NCBI RefSeq assembly: GCF_014656215.1
Contig: NZ_BNBZ01000031.1
Location: forward strand, 20,057 to 84,056
DNA length: 64,000 nucleotides
Reading direction: 5' to 3'
Source: Streptomyces zaomyceticus
GTDB lineage: Bacteria; Actinomycetota; Actinomycetes; Streptomycetales; Streptomycetaceae
Each line of letters opens with the position of its first letter. Position 1 is the stretch's first letter. Position numbers and translations under genes: made by a program. Below the pieces are notes generated by a model. It was not told the DNA's origin and did no database searches. It was given only the letters and a program-made list of their open reading frames with translations. Shown here piece after piece: positions 25,892-34,222 of the stretch.

Positions 25892-26289
25892 CCGGGTTCA
25901 GAAGCGAGTTGGCGCAGGGAGGGCCCGAGCTGGACAGCAGGCTCACCTTCATCAACCTCGCCGGTGCCAACCTCCTGGAGGCGGCGCCGCCACCCTGCTG
26001 GGCCTCGCCCATGGGGAAGTGTTCCCGTGGCTGCACGGTCCGGCGCACGAAGACGCTTACCGGACCTCAGTGGACTACGCCAGCCCACATCCTTCAACGC
26101 CCAGCACCGACGGCATACCTGACTGTTCCTCAAGCTCGACCCCGACGACAGCGGCTTCAGCGTCCGGCTTCGCCCCCGCTGGGCAGCCGGCCTCCGCCAA
26201 AGGGCGACATCCGCCGCGACCGGCTCGCCGGTCGGCGCGAGCACGCTGAATCACCTGACGCACCTTGCTCACGCCGGTGTTCGGGCCAG
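25892..26289. other. Accessory DNA without an intact gene
   Basis: Frames here are broken. A fragment LTFINLAGANLLEAA followed in another frame by HGEVFPWLHGPAHEDAYRTS may be a degraded gene of unknown type. The transposase remnant begins just after. Confidence 0.4.
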
Positions 26290-26712
26290 CCTGGCCCACG
26301 GTCTACCGACCCTTCGCTCAGCGGAGCCGGGGACGGGTCTGGGCCGGGTTGTATCGGGTCGTGCTCGACGAACTCGGTGCCCGGGGTCAGCTTTACTGGT
26401 CGCGGTGCCCAATCGGCTCGGTCCGTGTCCGGGCTGTATAAGGGGCCTTTGACAGATCGACTACGGCCATCTGCGGCGGTGGCTTCGCAACCGTGGCATC
26501 CGCCACCGCATCGCCCGCAAAGGCGTCGGGTCCTCACAGAGGATCGGCCGCCACCGATGGGTGGTTGAGAGGACTGCGTCCTGGCTGGCCGGCTGCGGAC
26601 GGCTCCACAGGCGCTGCGAGCGCAAGGCCGAACACTTCCTCGCCTTCCTTGCCTTCCTTGCCTTTGTCGGCATAGCGGCCCTCCGCGTCTGCTTCCGTCG
26701 GTTGACTGCCTG
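26290..26712 (+). pseudogene. IS5-family transposase remnant (second type)
   Basis: The first block translates RSRGRVWAGLYRVVLDELGA and QLYWSRCPIGSVRVRA to an in-frame stop near 26440. The second block reads DYGHLRRWLRNRGIRHRIAR, SQRIGRHRWVVERTASWLAG and RRCERKAEHFLAFLAF. These are the N-proximal and C-terminal parts of IS5 transposases. The central DDE portion between them is deleted. A short direct duplication TTCCTTGCC appears inside the tail. Confidence 0.85.
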
Positions 26713-26750
26713 AATCAGGCGACGTGGGCGGGGTGGGTGAGCCCGTCCCG

Positions 26751-27347
26751 TCAGAGACCCAACGGGTGGCTGGAAAGCCAGTCGGCATGCCGATCGCGCA
26801 TCCGATCCCGTTCCCGGGGCGTAGCGAGGAAGACATTGGCGCCGCCGTCGTAGGGGTGGTAGATGCGTCGCAGTTGGGTGTCGGTGATGAGGACTCCCGC
26901 CATCTTGTCATCGGCGATGTCACGGAGCAGCTCGTCGAGGCAGCCGTTTCGCCAGGGCCGGCGGCCGGCGAAGAGGTGGCAGTAGGTACGGAACTCCGGG
27001 TCTGGATCGTCGTTGACCAGCAGGCTCTGCCAGTAGCCAGCGTCTGGCTGAGATGGTGGGGCCTCGGCTTCGCTCGCCCACACCGGGGTGATCACGTAGA
27101 CATCCCCGCCGGCGAACAACTCATCGAGGACGGTGTTGTACCGCTCCAGGAGGACGGCGTATTCGCTCTCGTCCTGCGCGTATCGCTTCGACTCCGGCAG
27201 GCTGTGGAAGCGCACCCAGAGATCCCGGTACGGGTCGCGGAGCTTGTACCCGACCGGAGGACAGCTGGGCCACTGCTGCTGCCACAGCTCGGTCAAAGCC
27301 GTTTGTACGCCCCCAGACACTTGCCGCACCCGTCCCCTCGCCGCCAT
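26751..27347 (-). CDS. DUF3885 protein
   Basis: This 198-residue soluble protein starts at an ATG with GGGAG three bases upstream. Key blocks are WPSCPPVGYKLRDPYRDLWV, LPESKRYAQDESEYAVLLER, VLDELFAGGDVYVITPVW and a C-terminal IADDKMAGVLITDTQLRRIYHPYDGGANVFLA. The LP-SKRYA...EY..L..R.N..L.EL pattern and the DUF3885 C-terminal DGG-DV segment fit this family of unknown function, often scattered in accessory regions. An upstream Arg-rich extension of the open frame is unlikely to be translated. Confidence 0.8.
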   Translation of the reverse strand: MAARGRVRQVSGGVQTALTELWQQQWPSCPPVGYKLRDPYRDLWVRFHSLPESKRYAQDESEYAVLLERYNTVLDELFAGGDVYVITPVWASEAEAPPSQPDAGYWQSLLVNDDPDPEFRTYCHLFAGRRPWRNGCLDELLRDIADDKMAGVLITDTQLRRIYHPYDGGANVFLATPRERDRMRDRHADWLSSHPLGL

Positions 27348-27546
27348 CGGCTCCCACCGACAACCATGATGCCCGGCACCCACCCACCAACAGATACGAC
27401 GTCTTAGCCACCAGCGTGAACTCATCCGCCAGCGCTTCGACCTGCGGCTGCCGCATCCCGCCCAACAGCCCCGGCCCCGTGAGCAAGAACCACGGCCGGC
27501 CCTTCCATTGGATCGGGACACACCGCCACGGCCCACAAGGCATCTC

Positions 27547-28155
27547 TCAGTGGGTGGTTCGGCGTGCCGTGTTCTCTCGCCATTCCCGGCCGATCGATCG
27601 CATGAGGGCCGGGTAGACCCCCAGGTACCGGAAGGGTTTGATGCCTAGCATGTACAGCGCGCCCAGGCGGCCGTTGGGCTTCACCAGGACGGCCATCTGG
27701 CCGCGGTAACCGCCGTTCCCGTCACCGACCCAGCCGATGTGCATCACCCCGTGCATGGTCTTGTTGGCGTACTCGGCGGCCCACTCGTCATGTGTCTGGA
27801 AGACCGATGTGAAGGGCGCCGTGCTGAGGTCAGGCCCCTGCGGCCCCTCACGCAGGTCGTCCGGCAGCCGGTCACGCAGCGTCGCCACCCGCCCACCGAC
27901 GCCCGAGTCGGGCTTGTCCCAACCGAGCAGCGCGCCGAGCTTCCAGCGCACCGAGAAGAGGAATCGCCCCACGGGATTGCCGCCGTCCGGGCCGTCCTTG
28001 CCGTCCGCGATCTGCTGGACCAGGAAATGCAGGTCGTCCGGGCCGCCCGGCGTCGGCAGCGCCCACAGATCCTCGAGCCGGAAGTCGCCGGCGATCTCGT
28101 GAATGCGCCAGGGGCGGGACGTGTGGTCGGTTGCGGGAAGGCGCAGATCACTCAT
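27547..28155 (-). CDS. DUF2867 protein
   Basis: This 202-residue protein begins MSDLRLPATDHTSRPWRIHE and has DLWALPTPGGPDDLHFLVQQ, FLFSVRWKLGALLGWDKPD and NKTMHGVMHIGWV, which match DUF2867 (SRPBCC-like, sometimes fused to NmrA oxidoreductases). The C-terminus ends ALMRSIGREWRENTARRTTH. Its promoter holds two perfect CTATACG palindromes and a decayed TetR gene lies divergently on the other side, so it was probably the repressor's target. Confidence 0.8.
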   Translation of the reverse strand: MSDLRLPATDHTSRPWRIHEIAGDFRLEDLWALPTPGGPDDLHFLVQQIADGKDGPDGGNPVGRFLFSVRWKLGALLGWDKPDSGVGGRVATLRDRLPDDLREGPQGPDLSTAPFTSVFQTHDEWAAEYANKTMHGVMHIGWVGDGNGGYRGQMAVLVKPNGRLGALYMLGIKPFRYLGVYPALMRSIGREWRENTARRTTH

Positions 28156-28168
28156 GACGAATCCCTGT

Positions 28169-28221
28169 CTATACGGTGGCGTATAGATCAAGTATAGACC
28201 CATCTATACGGCCCCGTATAG
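28169..28221. promoter_or_regulatory. Two identical-arm operators CTATACG-N4-CGTATAG
   Basis: Copies lie at 28169-28186 and 28204-28221. Each has 7-bp perfect arms around four bases (GTGG and GCCC). They start 35 bases apart and lie between the DUF2867 start and the TetR remnant. This is the arrangement of a TetR-family dual operator. Confidence 0.8.
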
Positions 28222-28238
28222 GTGGTTGGGGCAGGTGA

Positions 28239-28436
28239 GGCGAGACATCGGCGGACACGACTCGGGCACTGCGAGGCAGCCGGATCGAGGAAGGGCTGCG
28301 CGCGCTTGCCTCCGGCGGCCGCTGTACGGTCCGGGCCGAAACCCTCGCCCGGACCCTCAACATCGCCAGGTGCGGTCTCTGCTGCTGCTTCCGCGGCCGC
28401 CCCAGCATGCTCATGGAAATGCTCGGCATCGGGTAA
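28239..28436 (+). pseudogene. TetR-family regulator remnant (DNA-binding domain)
   Basis: The frame ending at TAA 28434 translates RIEEGLRALASGGRCTVRAE then TLARTLNIARCGLCCCFRGR and PSMLMEMLGIG. This matches the TetR helix-turn-helix pattern (LAxxLGVxRGGFYWHFxxRxxLLxxML), with the usual FYWHF changed to LCCCF. A stop truncates the protein after about 60 residues, no in-frame start with a ribosome site is seen, and no ligand domain follows. The gene is divergent from DUF2867. Confidence 0.7.
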
Positions 28437-29039
28437 CGCAGGATCGCCCAGGATCTCGTCGAGTGGATCCAACGCGGCGGAGGTGAAGCCAGCAACCGTC
28501 TCGGGCGTCACCGGCACACCGCTCCAGGTCTTCGACCGGCCGGGCGGACCTGCTGCCGGGCGAGTACGGCTCCGTGCGTTTCCACGTGCGGACGGCGGCC
28601 GCTCACGTCTGGGACGCCGGGGACGTGTCACTTGGCGAACCGGCCCTCGCTTCCGAGCCGGGTACCCACTCCGAGGTGCGTGGCCAACAGTCGACCAGCC
28701 CATGGCCTTCCGCCCTGCAGCCGGCCGGAGCGCCCCGGGGCGAGTGCGGTGGCGTTACGGACTCGGTCGTGGGCGGGGCTGTCGGCCTCGCCGTACTCGC
28801 GCTCGTGGCGACCGTCGGCCTCGACGGCTTCTTGGGTGTAGAGCTCCGTTCCTCGACCGCCGACGAGATCCGCACCTCGCTCTTCGTGGCCGGGCGGCAG
28901 CGCGCTGACGTTCCTTTTCGCCCTTCGCCAGTGCCCTGCACCGCCCGGACCGGTACCCGCCGCCATGCCGTACCAGCCCACCGCTGCTCAGGGGCCTGGC
29001 TGCACGGTGTGCTGTTTCGCGTTCCTTCGCAGTCCCTGG
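28437..29039. other. Region without a convincing gene
   Basis: About 600 bases. A plus-strand frame has one hydrophobic run (VVGGAVGLAVLALVATVGLDG) and a minus-strand frame an Arg/Glu-rich run, but neither has domain support. It may contain the lost remainder of the TetR gene. Confidence 0.4.
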
Positions 29040-29801
29040 TCAGACCGCGGCGGTGAGGAGGTCGCTCAAGGGCTGGGCGGAGTCCGTTCCGGAGTGGCCG
29101 AGGGGCGCGTCGAAGCTCCAGACGAGGAAGAGCAGGAAGACCACCAGGGCGCTGAACGTGGTGGCCATCAGCAGTTCGCGCGCGGAGCGGCGGATCTGCA
29201 GGGTGTAGAGCAGGCCGAGGGTGACCAGGGCACCGGCGAGGAGTCCGAACCAGAGGGCTGCGGGAAGGGTGGTGCCGGAGGTGTCCAGGCGCTGGTGACG
29301 GGCGTCGTCCGCCGCCGCCACCTGGTCCAGGAGCGGCTGGTAGGCCTGGGCCTGGAGCTCGTCCGCCGGGGTGCGGTGAGCGATGTCGCTCCGGATGCGG
29401 CGCAACAGTTCGGCGCCGGTGCCGTCGACGGGCAGGTCGTCCTTCAGGGCGGGCCATTCGGCGGTGACCGCGTGCCGGGCGTAGGCGTCGATGTGCTCCT
29501 TGATCTGTGTCCGGAAGGCGGCAGGGTAGACGTCCAGGCGTTGATCGATCTCGTACAAGGCCTGGGCCTCGCGCTGGACGGTGTCCTCGGCCGCGGTACG
29601 GGCCTCCCACACGCCGGCGATCGCCAGTCCGAGCACGATGGCGTAGACGACGCCGACCATCATGACCATGTACTCCAGCACGTCCGGTGTCTCGGAGGTG
29701 TCTTCGTCGACGGCCACGCGACGATGCCGCAGGACGGTCGCCGTGACGACGAGAACGCAGACCAGGACCGAGGCCAGGGTATAGACGAGCCATTCCGGCA
29801 T
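29040..29801 (-). CDS. DUF4239 (bestrophin-like) membrane protein
   Basis: This 253-residue protein has an N-terminal helix (WLVYTLASVLVCVLVVTATVL), then VMMVGVVYAIVLGLAIAGVW and, near the end, two helices (LWFGLLAGALVTLGLLYTLQI; TFSALVVFLLFLVWSFDAPL). The loop EAQALYEIDQRLDVYPAAFR with a long extracytoplasmic or cytoplasmic helical domain is typical of DUF4239. Function is unknown, with a channel role suggested for related bestrophin-like proteins. It stands alone and its start ATG is well supported. Confidence 0.85.
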   Translation of the reverse strand: MPEWLVYTLASVLVCVLVVTATVLRHRRVAVDEDTSETPDVLEYMVMMVGVVYAIVLGLAIAGVWEARTAAEDTVQREAQALYEIDQRLDVYPAAFRTQIKEHIDAYARHAVTAEWPALKDDLPVDGTGAELLRRIRSDIAHRTPADELQAQAYQPLLDQVAAADDARHQRLDTSGTTLPAALWFGLLAGALVTLGLLYTLQIRRSARELLMATTFSALVVFLLFLVWSFDAPLGHSGTDSAQPLSDLLTAAV

Positions 29802-29899
29802 TGCAGAACTCCAGGACGAGCGAGGCGATGTGTAGGAGATGCGGGGGCGGACGCGGCGGGCCGGTCAGGGGCCCGGCGGTCGGCCGAGAGTGAAGAGGG

Positions 29900-30526
29900 T
29901 CAGCCGCGGCCGCGGCGACGGGACCCGGGCCGCAGGGCAGCCGCGGCCAGAACCGCCGGCAGGGTGACCACGACCGTGGACATGGTCATCGAGAGCTTTG
30001 CCGGAGCGGGACGGGACGGGCCTCCCGTGTAGTGCGAGCGCGGCTCCCACCGGAATCCCTTGGGCGCTTGTGCCGGGGAGGGGGTGGTGATGCTCGGCAC
30101 CGGGGGCGCTGGTGGTGCCCACTCGGGGCCGGGTACCGGGGGTGCCGGGGCGGCAGGTTCCGGAGCGGCCTTCGGTGGTGCCGCAGCGGTTTCCGGTGGC
30201 GAGAGCGCGGGCGGCCTCGGCGACGTCGGCTCGGGGACCGACAGGGACGGAGGCGGTGGTGACGGCCGCAACGTAGGAGGCGGTGATGTCGGCCACGAGG
30301 GAGAAGGAGGAGGCGCCGTGGGCGGCGAGGTCGTCGGAGTGCACGTCGGGCGCGGGTTCTCCGTCTCCGCGTCGCCGTAGCCCATGTCGACCCAAACGTC
30401 CGGGGCGCACACCACCAGATGACCGTGGGTGAGGGAGTGGTCCATGATGACGGCCACGTCTGCGTGGTGCGGCAGCGGGCACAGCGCCGCCGCAGCCCCG
30501 AGACCGACACTGATCCAGCCACCCAC
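29900..30526 (-). CDS. Secreted proline-rich protein with C-terminal membrane anchor
   Basis: This 208-residue protein starts at a GTG with GGGAGGA eight bases upstream. The N-terminus (GGWISVGLGAAAALCPLPHHA) is a signal peptide; next comes DVAVIMDHSLTHGHLVVCAP, then a long Pro/Thr/Ser-rich stalk, and a hydrophobic end (MSTVVVTLPAVLAAAAL) with basic tail RPGSRRRGRG. The design (signal, small domain, proline stalk, C-terminal helix, Arg tail) suggests attachment to the membrane or wall. No LPxTG-like motif is seen. Another open frame on the same strand lacks these features. Confidence 0.6.
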   Translation of the reverse strand: MGGWISVGLGAAAALCPLPHHADVAVIMDHSLTHGHLVVCAPDVWVDMGYGDAETENPRPTCTPTTSPPTAPPPSPSWPTSPPPTLRPSPPPPSLSVPEPTSPRPPALSPPETAAAPPKAAPEPAAPAPPVPGPEWAPPAPPVPSITTPSPAQAPKGFRWEPRSHYTGGPSRPAPAKLSMTMSTVVVTLPAVLAAAALRPGSRRRGRG

Positions 30527-31007
30527 TCGTCATTCCTCCCTGCGACGACCCGAAGTCGGACACGCGTTCAGGGCGCGAGAGGGCGTTTGTACCGCTGCCC
30601 TCGGAGCTGCCACTGCGGGTAACGATCATGGGCCTGGCCGGTTACGGAGATCGAGCGTTCCCCCTGCCATCGGGGTGAACACATCGCCATGAGGCCGTAC
30701 CTCTATGACGAGCGCTTCGTCCAAGGCTGCCGAAACGCCAAGAGCTCCCAGGCCCGCAGCTTGCCGTCCACTCCGTAGAGCACGAAGCAGACGGGGCCGG
30801 CGAAGGAGTCGGGGGGATATCTGGGAGCGATCAGGTCACTGGTCGCTTCGCACCGCGCGGTGTCGATGGCCCCCACTGGGTGCCTCGGCAGTGTCCTGGC
30901 CGCGCAGGTATCAGCACACGCTCTTGCTTCGAGACTGGCTGGCACGGGCGTGCGCCCGAGTGGACATCCACTCGGAGCCCATCCATCCCGGACTGCAAGC
31001 CGCCAGG
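30527..31007. other. Sparse region with one doubtful ORF
   Basis: Nothing convincing except the doubtful minus-strand ORF at 30703-30945. Confidence 0.4.
30703..30945 (-). CDS. Possible gene fragment, 80 aa
   Basis: The C-terminal half (RYPPDSFAGPVCFVLYGVDG then KLRAWELLAFRQPW) looks like coding sequence, while the N-terminal half looks random. It may be the 3' remnant of a lost gene. No family is recognised. Confidence 0.28.
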   Translation of the reverse strand: MPASLEARACADTCAARTLPRHPVGAIDTARCEATSDLIAPRYPPDSFAGPVCFVLYGVDGKLRAWELLAFRQPWTKRSS

Positions 31008-31196
31008 TCAGTCACCGGTCTTCTTGGTGAACCATCCGAGCGACCGGATGACGGACGCGCCGATGAAGAGGATGCCGAGAGGAACGATCGTGAACCAGAC
31101 GGGGTCGGCTTTCATGGCAGCGAGCAGGGCGATGGCGCCGACGGCCAGGGCCAGGAGCACGAGCATGCCCAGAAGGACACGAATCTTGGAAACCAA
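31008..31196 (-). CDS. Small two-helix membrane protein (62 aa)
   Basis: It starts at TTG (GGGAGAG upstream) and reads VSKIRVLLGMLVLLALAVGA then IALLAAMKADPVWFTIVPLGILFIGASVIRS. Two membrane helices are separated by a short loop (KADPVW), with basic flanks at the N-terminus and the C-terminus (LGWFTKKTGD), so both ends are probably cytoplasmic. Function is unknown. Confidence 0.6.
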   Translation of the reverse strand: MVSKIRVLLGMLVLLALAVGAIALLAAMKADPVWFTIVPLGILFIGASVIRSLGWFTKKTGD

Positions 31197-31373
31197 TGGA
31201 GGACTCTCCCATGTTCAGCTGGGGTCTATCGACTGGACAGCGTCCGCTACCCGTTGGATCGCCGGCGACGGTTGCCCAGCCGGAGGCAGCAAGCTCCCCC
31301 GGCATGACACCACGGCTCCGTCGGGGAGCTCACGGGGCGAGCCTCCCATCGCTGCCGTCCGGAGGCGCCAGTA

Positions 31374-31399
31374 GAACTACGTAATCGATTACGTAGTTC
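31374..31399. promoter_or_regulatory. 26-bp perfect palindrome
   Basis: Both 13-base halves match exactly with no spacer; the centre is ATCGAT and the inner core is TACGTAATCGATTACGTA. GGCGCC flanks it on both sides (31364-31369 and 31402-31407). AT-rich and perfectly symmetric, it looks like a strong operator. No adjacent regulator gene is seen. Confidence 0.7.
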
Positions 31400-31574
31400 A
31401 AGGCGCCCTGCCCGAGAGGGATCACGAGCCGCTCTCGCTCCAACCCGCTTCCACCGCAGCCACGATGCCTTCGAGGATGCCGATGGGCTCCACGGGCGGG
31501 ATCTCCACAACGAAGACCGCGTCAATGTCTTCTGAGTGGCTGAACGGGTTTTCCTCAGGCCAGAGCTCCAGCGC

Positions 31575-31615
31575 GGTCGCCTACATGGTCCTCTTGGCGG
31601 AACATGTAGGCGACC
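31575..31615. repeat. 13-bp perfect inverted repeat, 15-base loop
   Basis: GGTCGCCTACATG (31575-31587) is repeated inverted at 31603-31615. The loop is GTCCTCTTGGCGGAA. It interrupts the decayed minus-strand coding remnant and could be a hairpin or an operator. Confidence 0.75.
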
Positions 31616-31780
31616 ACGTTGTCGGTGGTCGGTCCCAGAGCAGGACCCGCAGCCGGCTGACCGGCGCAGGGTCAACCCTTCATGAACAACGGAACACTTC
31701 ACCGGGACCGTCGCCCGCGCGCCGCCGTGTCCTGAGGGATCGGGGTGCGCCGGCGCCCGAGGCGCGGCATGATCGCCGTC

Positions 31781-32383
31781 ATGCTGATCACTCATGAGGG
31801 TCGTTCGCCGACCGTCCACCCCACGGCCTATGTCGCTCCGACCGCCACCCTGTGCGGGGACGTGCACGTGGGGGCCGGGTGCCGGGTGCTCTTCGGTGCG
31901 GTGCTCACCGCCGAGGGCGGGCCGGTGGAGTTGGGCGAGAGCAGCATCGTGATGGAGAACGCGGTCCTGCGTGGCACCAAACGGGATCCACTGATTCTGG
32001 GACGGCAGGTCCTGGTGGGACCCACCTCCTACCTGACCGGCTGCCGAGTCGAGGACGAGGTCTTCCTGGCCGCCGGCAGCCGCGTCTTCAACGGAGCCCG
32101 GATCGGGACGCGCTCCGAGGTGCGGATCAACGGGATCGTGCATCTGCGCACCGTGCTGCCCGCCGACTCGATGGTGCCGATCGGCTGGGTCGCGGTCGGC
32201 GACCCAGTGCGCATCCTCCCCCCGGACGACCACGAGGGGATCTGGGCGGTGCAGAAGCCCCTGGACTTCCCCGGATACGTCTTCGGCCTGGACCGCCCAG
32301 CCGACGGCGAGAGCCTGATGCCGGCGATCGCCGATCGCTTCGGCCGCAGTCTCGGCCGCCACAGCGACGACGAACAGGTCTGA
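31781..32383 (+). CDS. Gamma-carbonic-anhydrase-like hexapeptide-repeat protein
   Basis: This 200-residue protein starts MLITHEGRSPTVHPTAYVAPTATLCGDVHVG and follows the left-handed beta-helix pattern (I/V/L-G-x4 repeats): VELGESSIVMENAVLRGT, LILGRQVLVGPTSYLTGCRV, EVRINGIVHLRTVLP and GWVAVGDPVRILPPD. The end IWAVQKPLDFPGYVFGL is typical of this streptomycete subgroup. It should be trimeric and cytoplasmic. The three zinc His ligands of true Cam-type enzymes are only partly evident (one in IVHL), so carbonic anhydrase activity is uncertain. An ATG at 31769 is an alternative start. Confidence 0.82.
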   Translation: MLITHEGRSPTVHPTAYVAPTATLCGDVHVGAGCRVLFGAVLTAEGGPVELGESSIVMENAVLRGTKRDPLILGRQVLVGPTSYLTGCRVEDEVFLAAGSRVFNGARIGTRSEVRINGIVHLRTVLPADSMVPIGWVAVGDPVRILPPDDHEGIWAVQKPLDFPGYVFGLDRPADGESLMPAIADRFGRSLGRHSDDEQV

Positions 32384-32453
32384 GCCCCGCGTGTCGTCGT
32401 ACTCCTGAAAGTGCGCACCTGAGTACGGATGAACGCGCTCAGGTACAGGCGAT

Positions 32454-33287
32454 TCAGCGGAAGGCGTGAGCGTTCTCCGAGGCCCACTGCTGGAACGGGC
32501 GGGCCGGCGCTCCGGTGACCTGGGAAACCGTGTCGCGCACCATCAGCAGCTCGTCGTTCACGTCTCCGCCGGTGACGTCGAGCACCGCGTCGGCGGCCTC
32601 GGGCCCGAAGACCGCGGCCATCTGTGCGCGGGCCTGCCCGCGGCTGATTTCAGCGAAGGGGACCTCCCGGCCCAGTGCTGCCGCGATGGCCTCGACCTGC
32701 TGCCGGGCGGTCACCCGCTCTGGACCGGTCAAGGCGTACGTGCGTCCGTGGTGGCCGGGCTCGGTCAGTGCCACGCGTGCCACCGATGCGATGTCGGCGG
32801 GGTGGATGGTGGGCAGCGCGGTTTCCGCGTACGGCGCGTGGACGGTCTCGTGGTCACGGATGGACGCGGCCCACATCAGGGTGTTCGAGGCGAACTGTGT
32901 CGGCCTCAAGATCGTCCAGGCCATGCCGCTCGCCTTGAGCAGTTGTTCCACCGCCAGGTTCTCGCCGGCGGGGCCGAGGTGGGGGTGGGTCTGGACGGTG
33001 ATGGACGACACCAGCACGACGTGCTCCACGCCCGCCGGCCGGGCGGCTTCGAGGATGTCGGCGTCCGGGCCCAGACGCGACACAAGAAACAGCGAGCGGA
33101 CCCCCTCCAGTACGGGCTTCAACGACGCAGGCTCTGTGACGTCGCCCTCCACCGCCTCGACCTCTTCGGGGAAGACGGCCCGGGCGGCATCACAGGTGAG
33201 GCCTCTCAGCGGCCCGGCACCGCGTGCGTGCAGTTCCTTCAGCAGGGCGCTGCCTATGTTTCCGGTGGCTCCGGTCACGAGGATCAT
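32454..33287 (-). CDS. NmrA-like NAD(P)-binding protein
   Basis: This 277-residue atypical short-chain dehydrogenase has the Rossmann motif VTGATGNIGSALLKEL (GxxGxxG) at residues 4-19. Further on are VEGDVTEPASLKPVLEGV, VEHVVLVSSITVQTHP, MAWTILRPTQFASNTLMW and IHPADIASVARVALTEP. The YxxxK catalytic pair of classical enzymes is absent, as in NmrA/HSCARG-type sensors or quinone reductases. It converges with the hexapeptide gene. Substrate is unknown. Confidence 0.9.
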   Translation of the reverse strand: MILVTGATGNIGSALLKELHARGAGPLRGLTCDAARAVFPEEVEAVEGDVTEPASLKPVLEGVRSLFLVSRLGPDADILEAARPAGVEHVVLVSSITVQTHPHLGPAGENLAVEQLLKASGMAWTILRPTQFASNTLMWAASIRDHETVHAPYAETALPTIHPADIASVARVALTEPGHHGRTYALTGPERVTARQQVEAIAAALGREVPFAEISRGQARAQMAAVFGPEAADAVLDVTGGDVNDELLMVRDTVSQVTGAPARPFQQWASENAHAFR

Positions 33288-33497
33288 GGGGGCGTTTCCC
33301 GTCGTCAGATGATCAAGTAGGCAACACGCTAGAACCTCAATAACGCTTCAGGTCAAGGAAGCGCCTGGCCCCCGCGGTTGGGCATGTTCATCCTTACTCG
33401 GCCGGCCGTGCTCACGTGTACGCCGACACCGTGGGAGGAGCTTGTCTGGTTGGCGGCCCGGCCGCCGCGTCGTGGCGCCTCCCTGCCCGAACGTGCG

Positions 33498-33530
33498 GGG
33501 AGGGCGACCCCAGCCCGGGGCCGCCCTCCC
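33498..33530. terminator. Hairpin terminator after the MDMPI-like gene
   Basis: Arms GGGAGGGCG (33498-33506) and CGCCCTCCC (33522-33530) lie 16 bases beyond the minus-strand stop at 33546. Confidence 0.6.
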
Positions 33531-33545
33531 TGCTTCCCGTGCCGA

Positions 33546-34160
33546 CTACGGCTTGCGTCCGCACCACGCCACGAGGCGGTCGATGGCCGGCGCGTCGGCG
33601 TCGACGTCCACCGCGGCCCCGAACGGCGCCCCGTCACGCGGCCCGGTGGGCAGCCCGCGCCTCATGGCGGCGTACGAGATCGCCACGAGTTCGGGGTCCC
33701 AGTCCGGGAGCTGGCCGGTCGCGGTGGCCACGTCCCAGGTGTGCACGGTGAACTCCGAGGTCCAAACGGCCGCGGCGGCAGCACCCGGAATGCTGCCGAA
33801 CGGCAGTGTCAGCGTCCGGCCCAGGATCGCTGGATCCGCCCACGCCGCCTCGACGTCACGCACCGCGGCATCCCACGCCTCTTGCCATTCGGTGTCCGCG
33901 AGGTCGTCGGCGACCGTGGGAAGGCTCGTCACGTCGCCGCCGCGCCCGGCGAGGGCGATCCGACGCAGCACAGCGACGAGGTGCCCGGCCAGCCGCCGGA
34001 CGGTGAATTCGGTACAGGGCGTGGGTCCTTCGAGCTGCTCGGGCCGGACGGCGGCGACGGTACGTCCGGCCAGCGCGATCGCCTTCAGCAGGCTCTGGCG
34101 AGGGTCGTCGGTGGCGTCGGGGCTGACAGGGGACTGTGGGGTGATCTCGGTGTTCGACAT
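33546..34160 (-). CDS. Maleylpyruvate-isomerase-fold (TIGR03086-like) protein
   Basis: This 204-residue protein reads LLKAIALAGRTVAAVRPEQLEGPTPCTEFTVRRLAGHLVAVL, the DinB/MDMPI N-terminal four-helix bundle with P.C..W/F.V..L..H. It continues with VWTSEFTVHTWDVATATGQL, giving the second and third His ligands. Proteins of this fold use mycothiol or bind a metal; the substrate is unknown. It is divergent from a WYL regulator with a 62-base gap, so that regulator probably controls it. Confidence 0.87.
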   Translation of the reverse strand: MSNTEITPQSPVSPDATDDPRQSLLKAIALAGRTVAAVRPEQLEGPTPCTEFTVRRLAGHLVAVLRRIALAGRGGDVTSLPTVADDLADTEWQEAWDAAVRDVEAAWADPAILGRTLTLPFGSIPGAAAAAVWTSEFTVHTWDVATATGQLPDWDPELVAISYAAMRRGLPTGPRDGAPFGAAVDVDADAPAIDRLVAWCGRKP

Positions 34161-34222
34161 GACCTCATCCTGGAAGCCGAATAGGTCATCTCCTGGCCAC
34201 TTTCCGGAAGAGGATGGTCGGC

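Larger units (their letters stand above)
31197..31780. other. Non-coding or decayed region with two inverted repeats
   Basis: The minus strand at about 31425-31570 reads ATALELWPEENPFSHSEDID then AVFVVEIPPVEPIGILEG, a likely gene remnant, preceded by an in-frame TAG. The region also contains the 26-bp palindrome and the 13-bp inverted repeat listed separately. Confidence 0.5.

Noticed and set aside
28603..29793. 396-residue minus-strand ORF
   Set aside because: Most of it is the shadow of the DUF4239 gene in another frame. The remainder has shadow composition.
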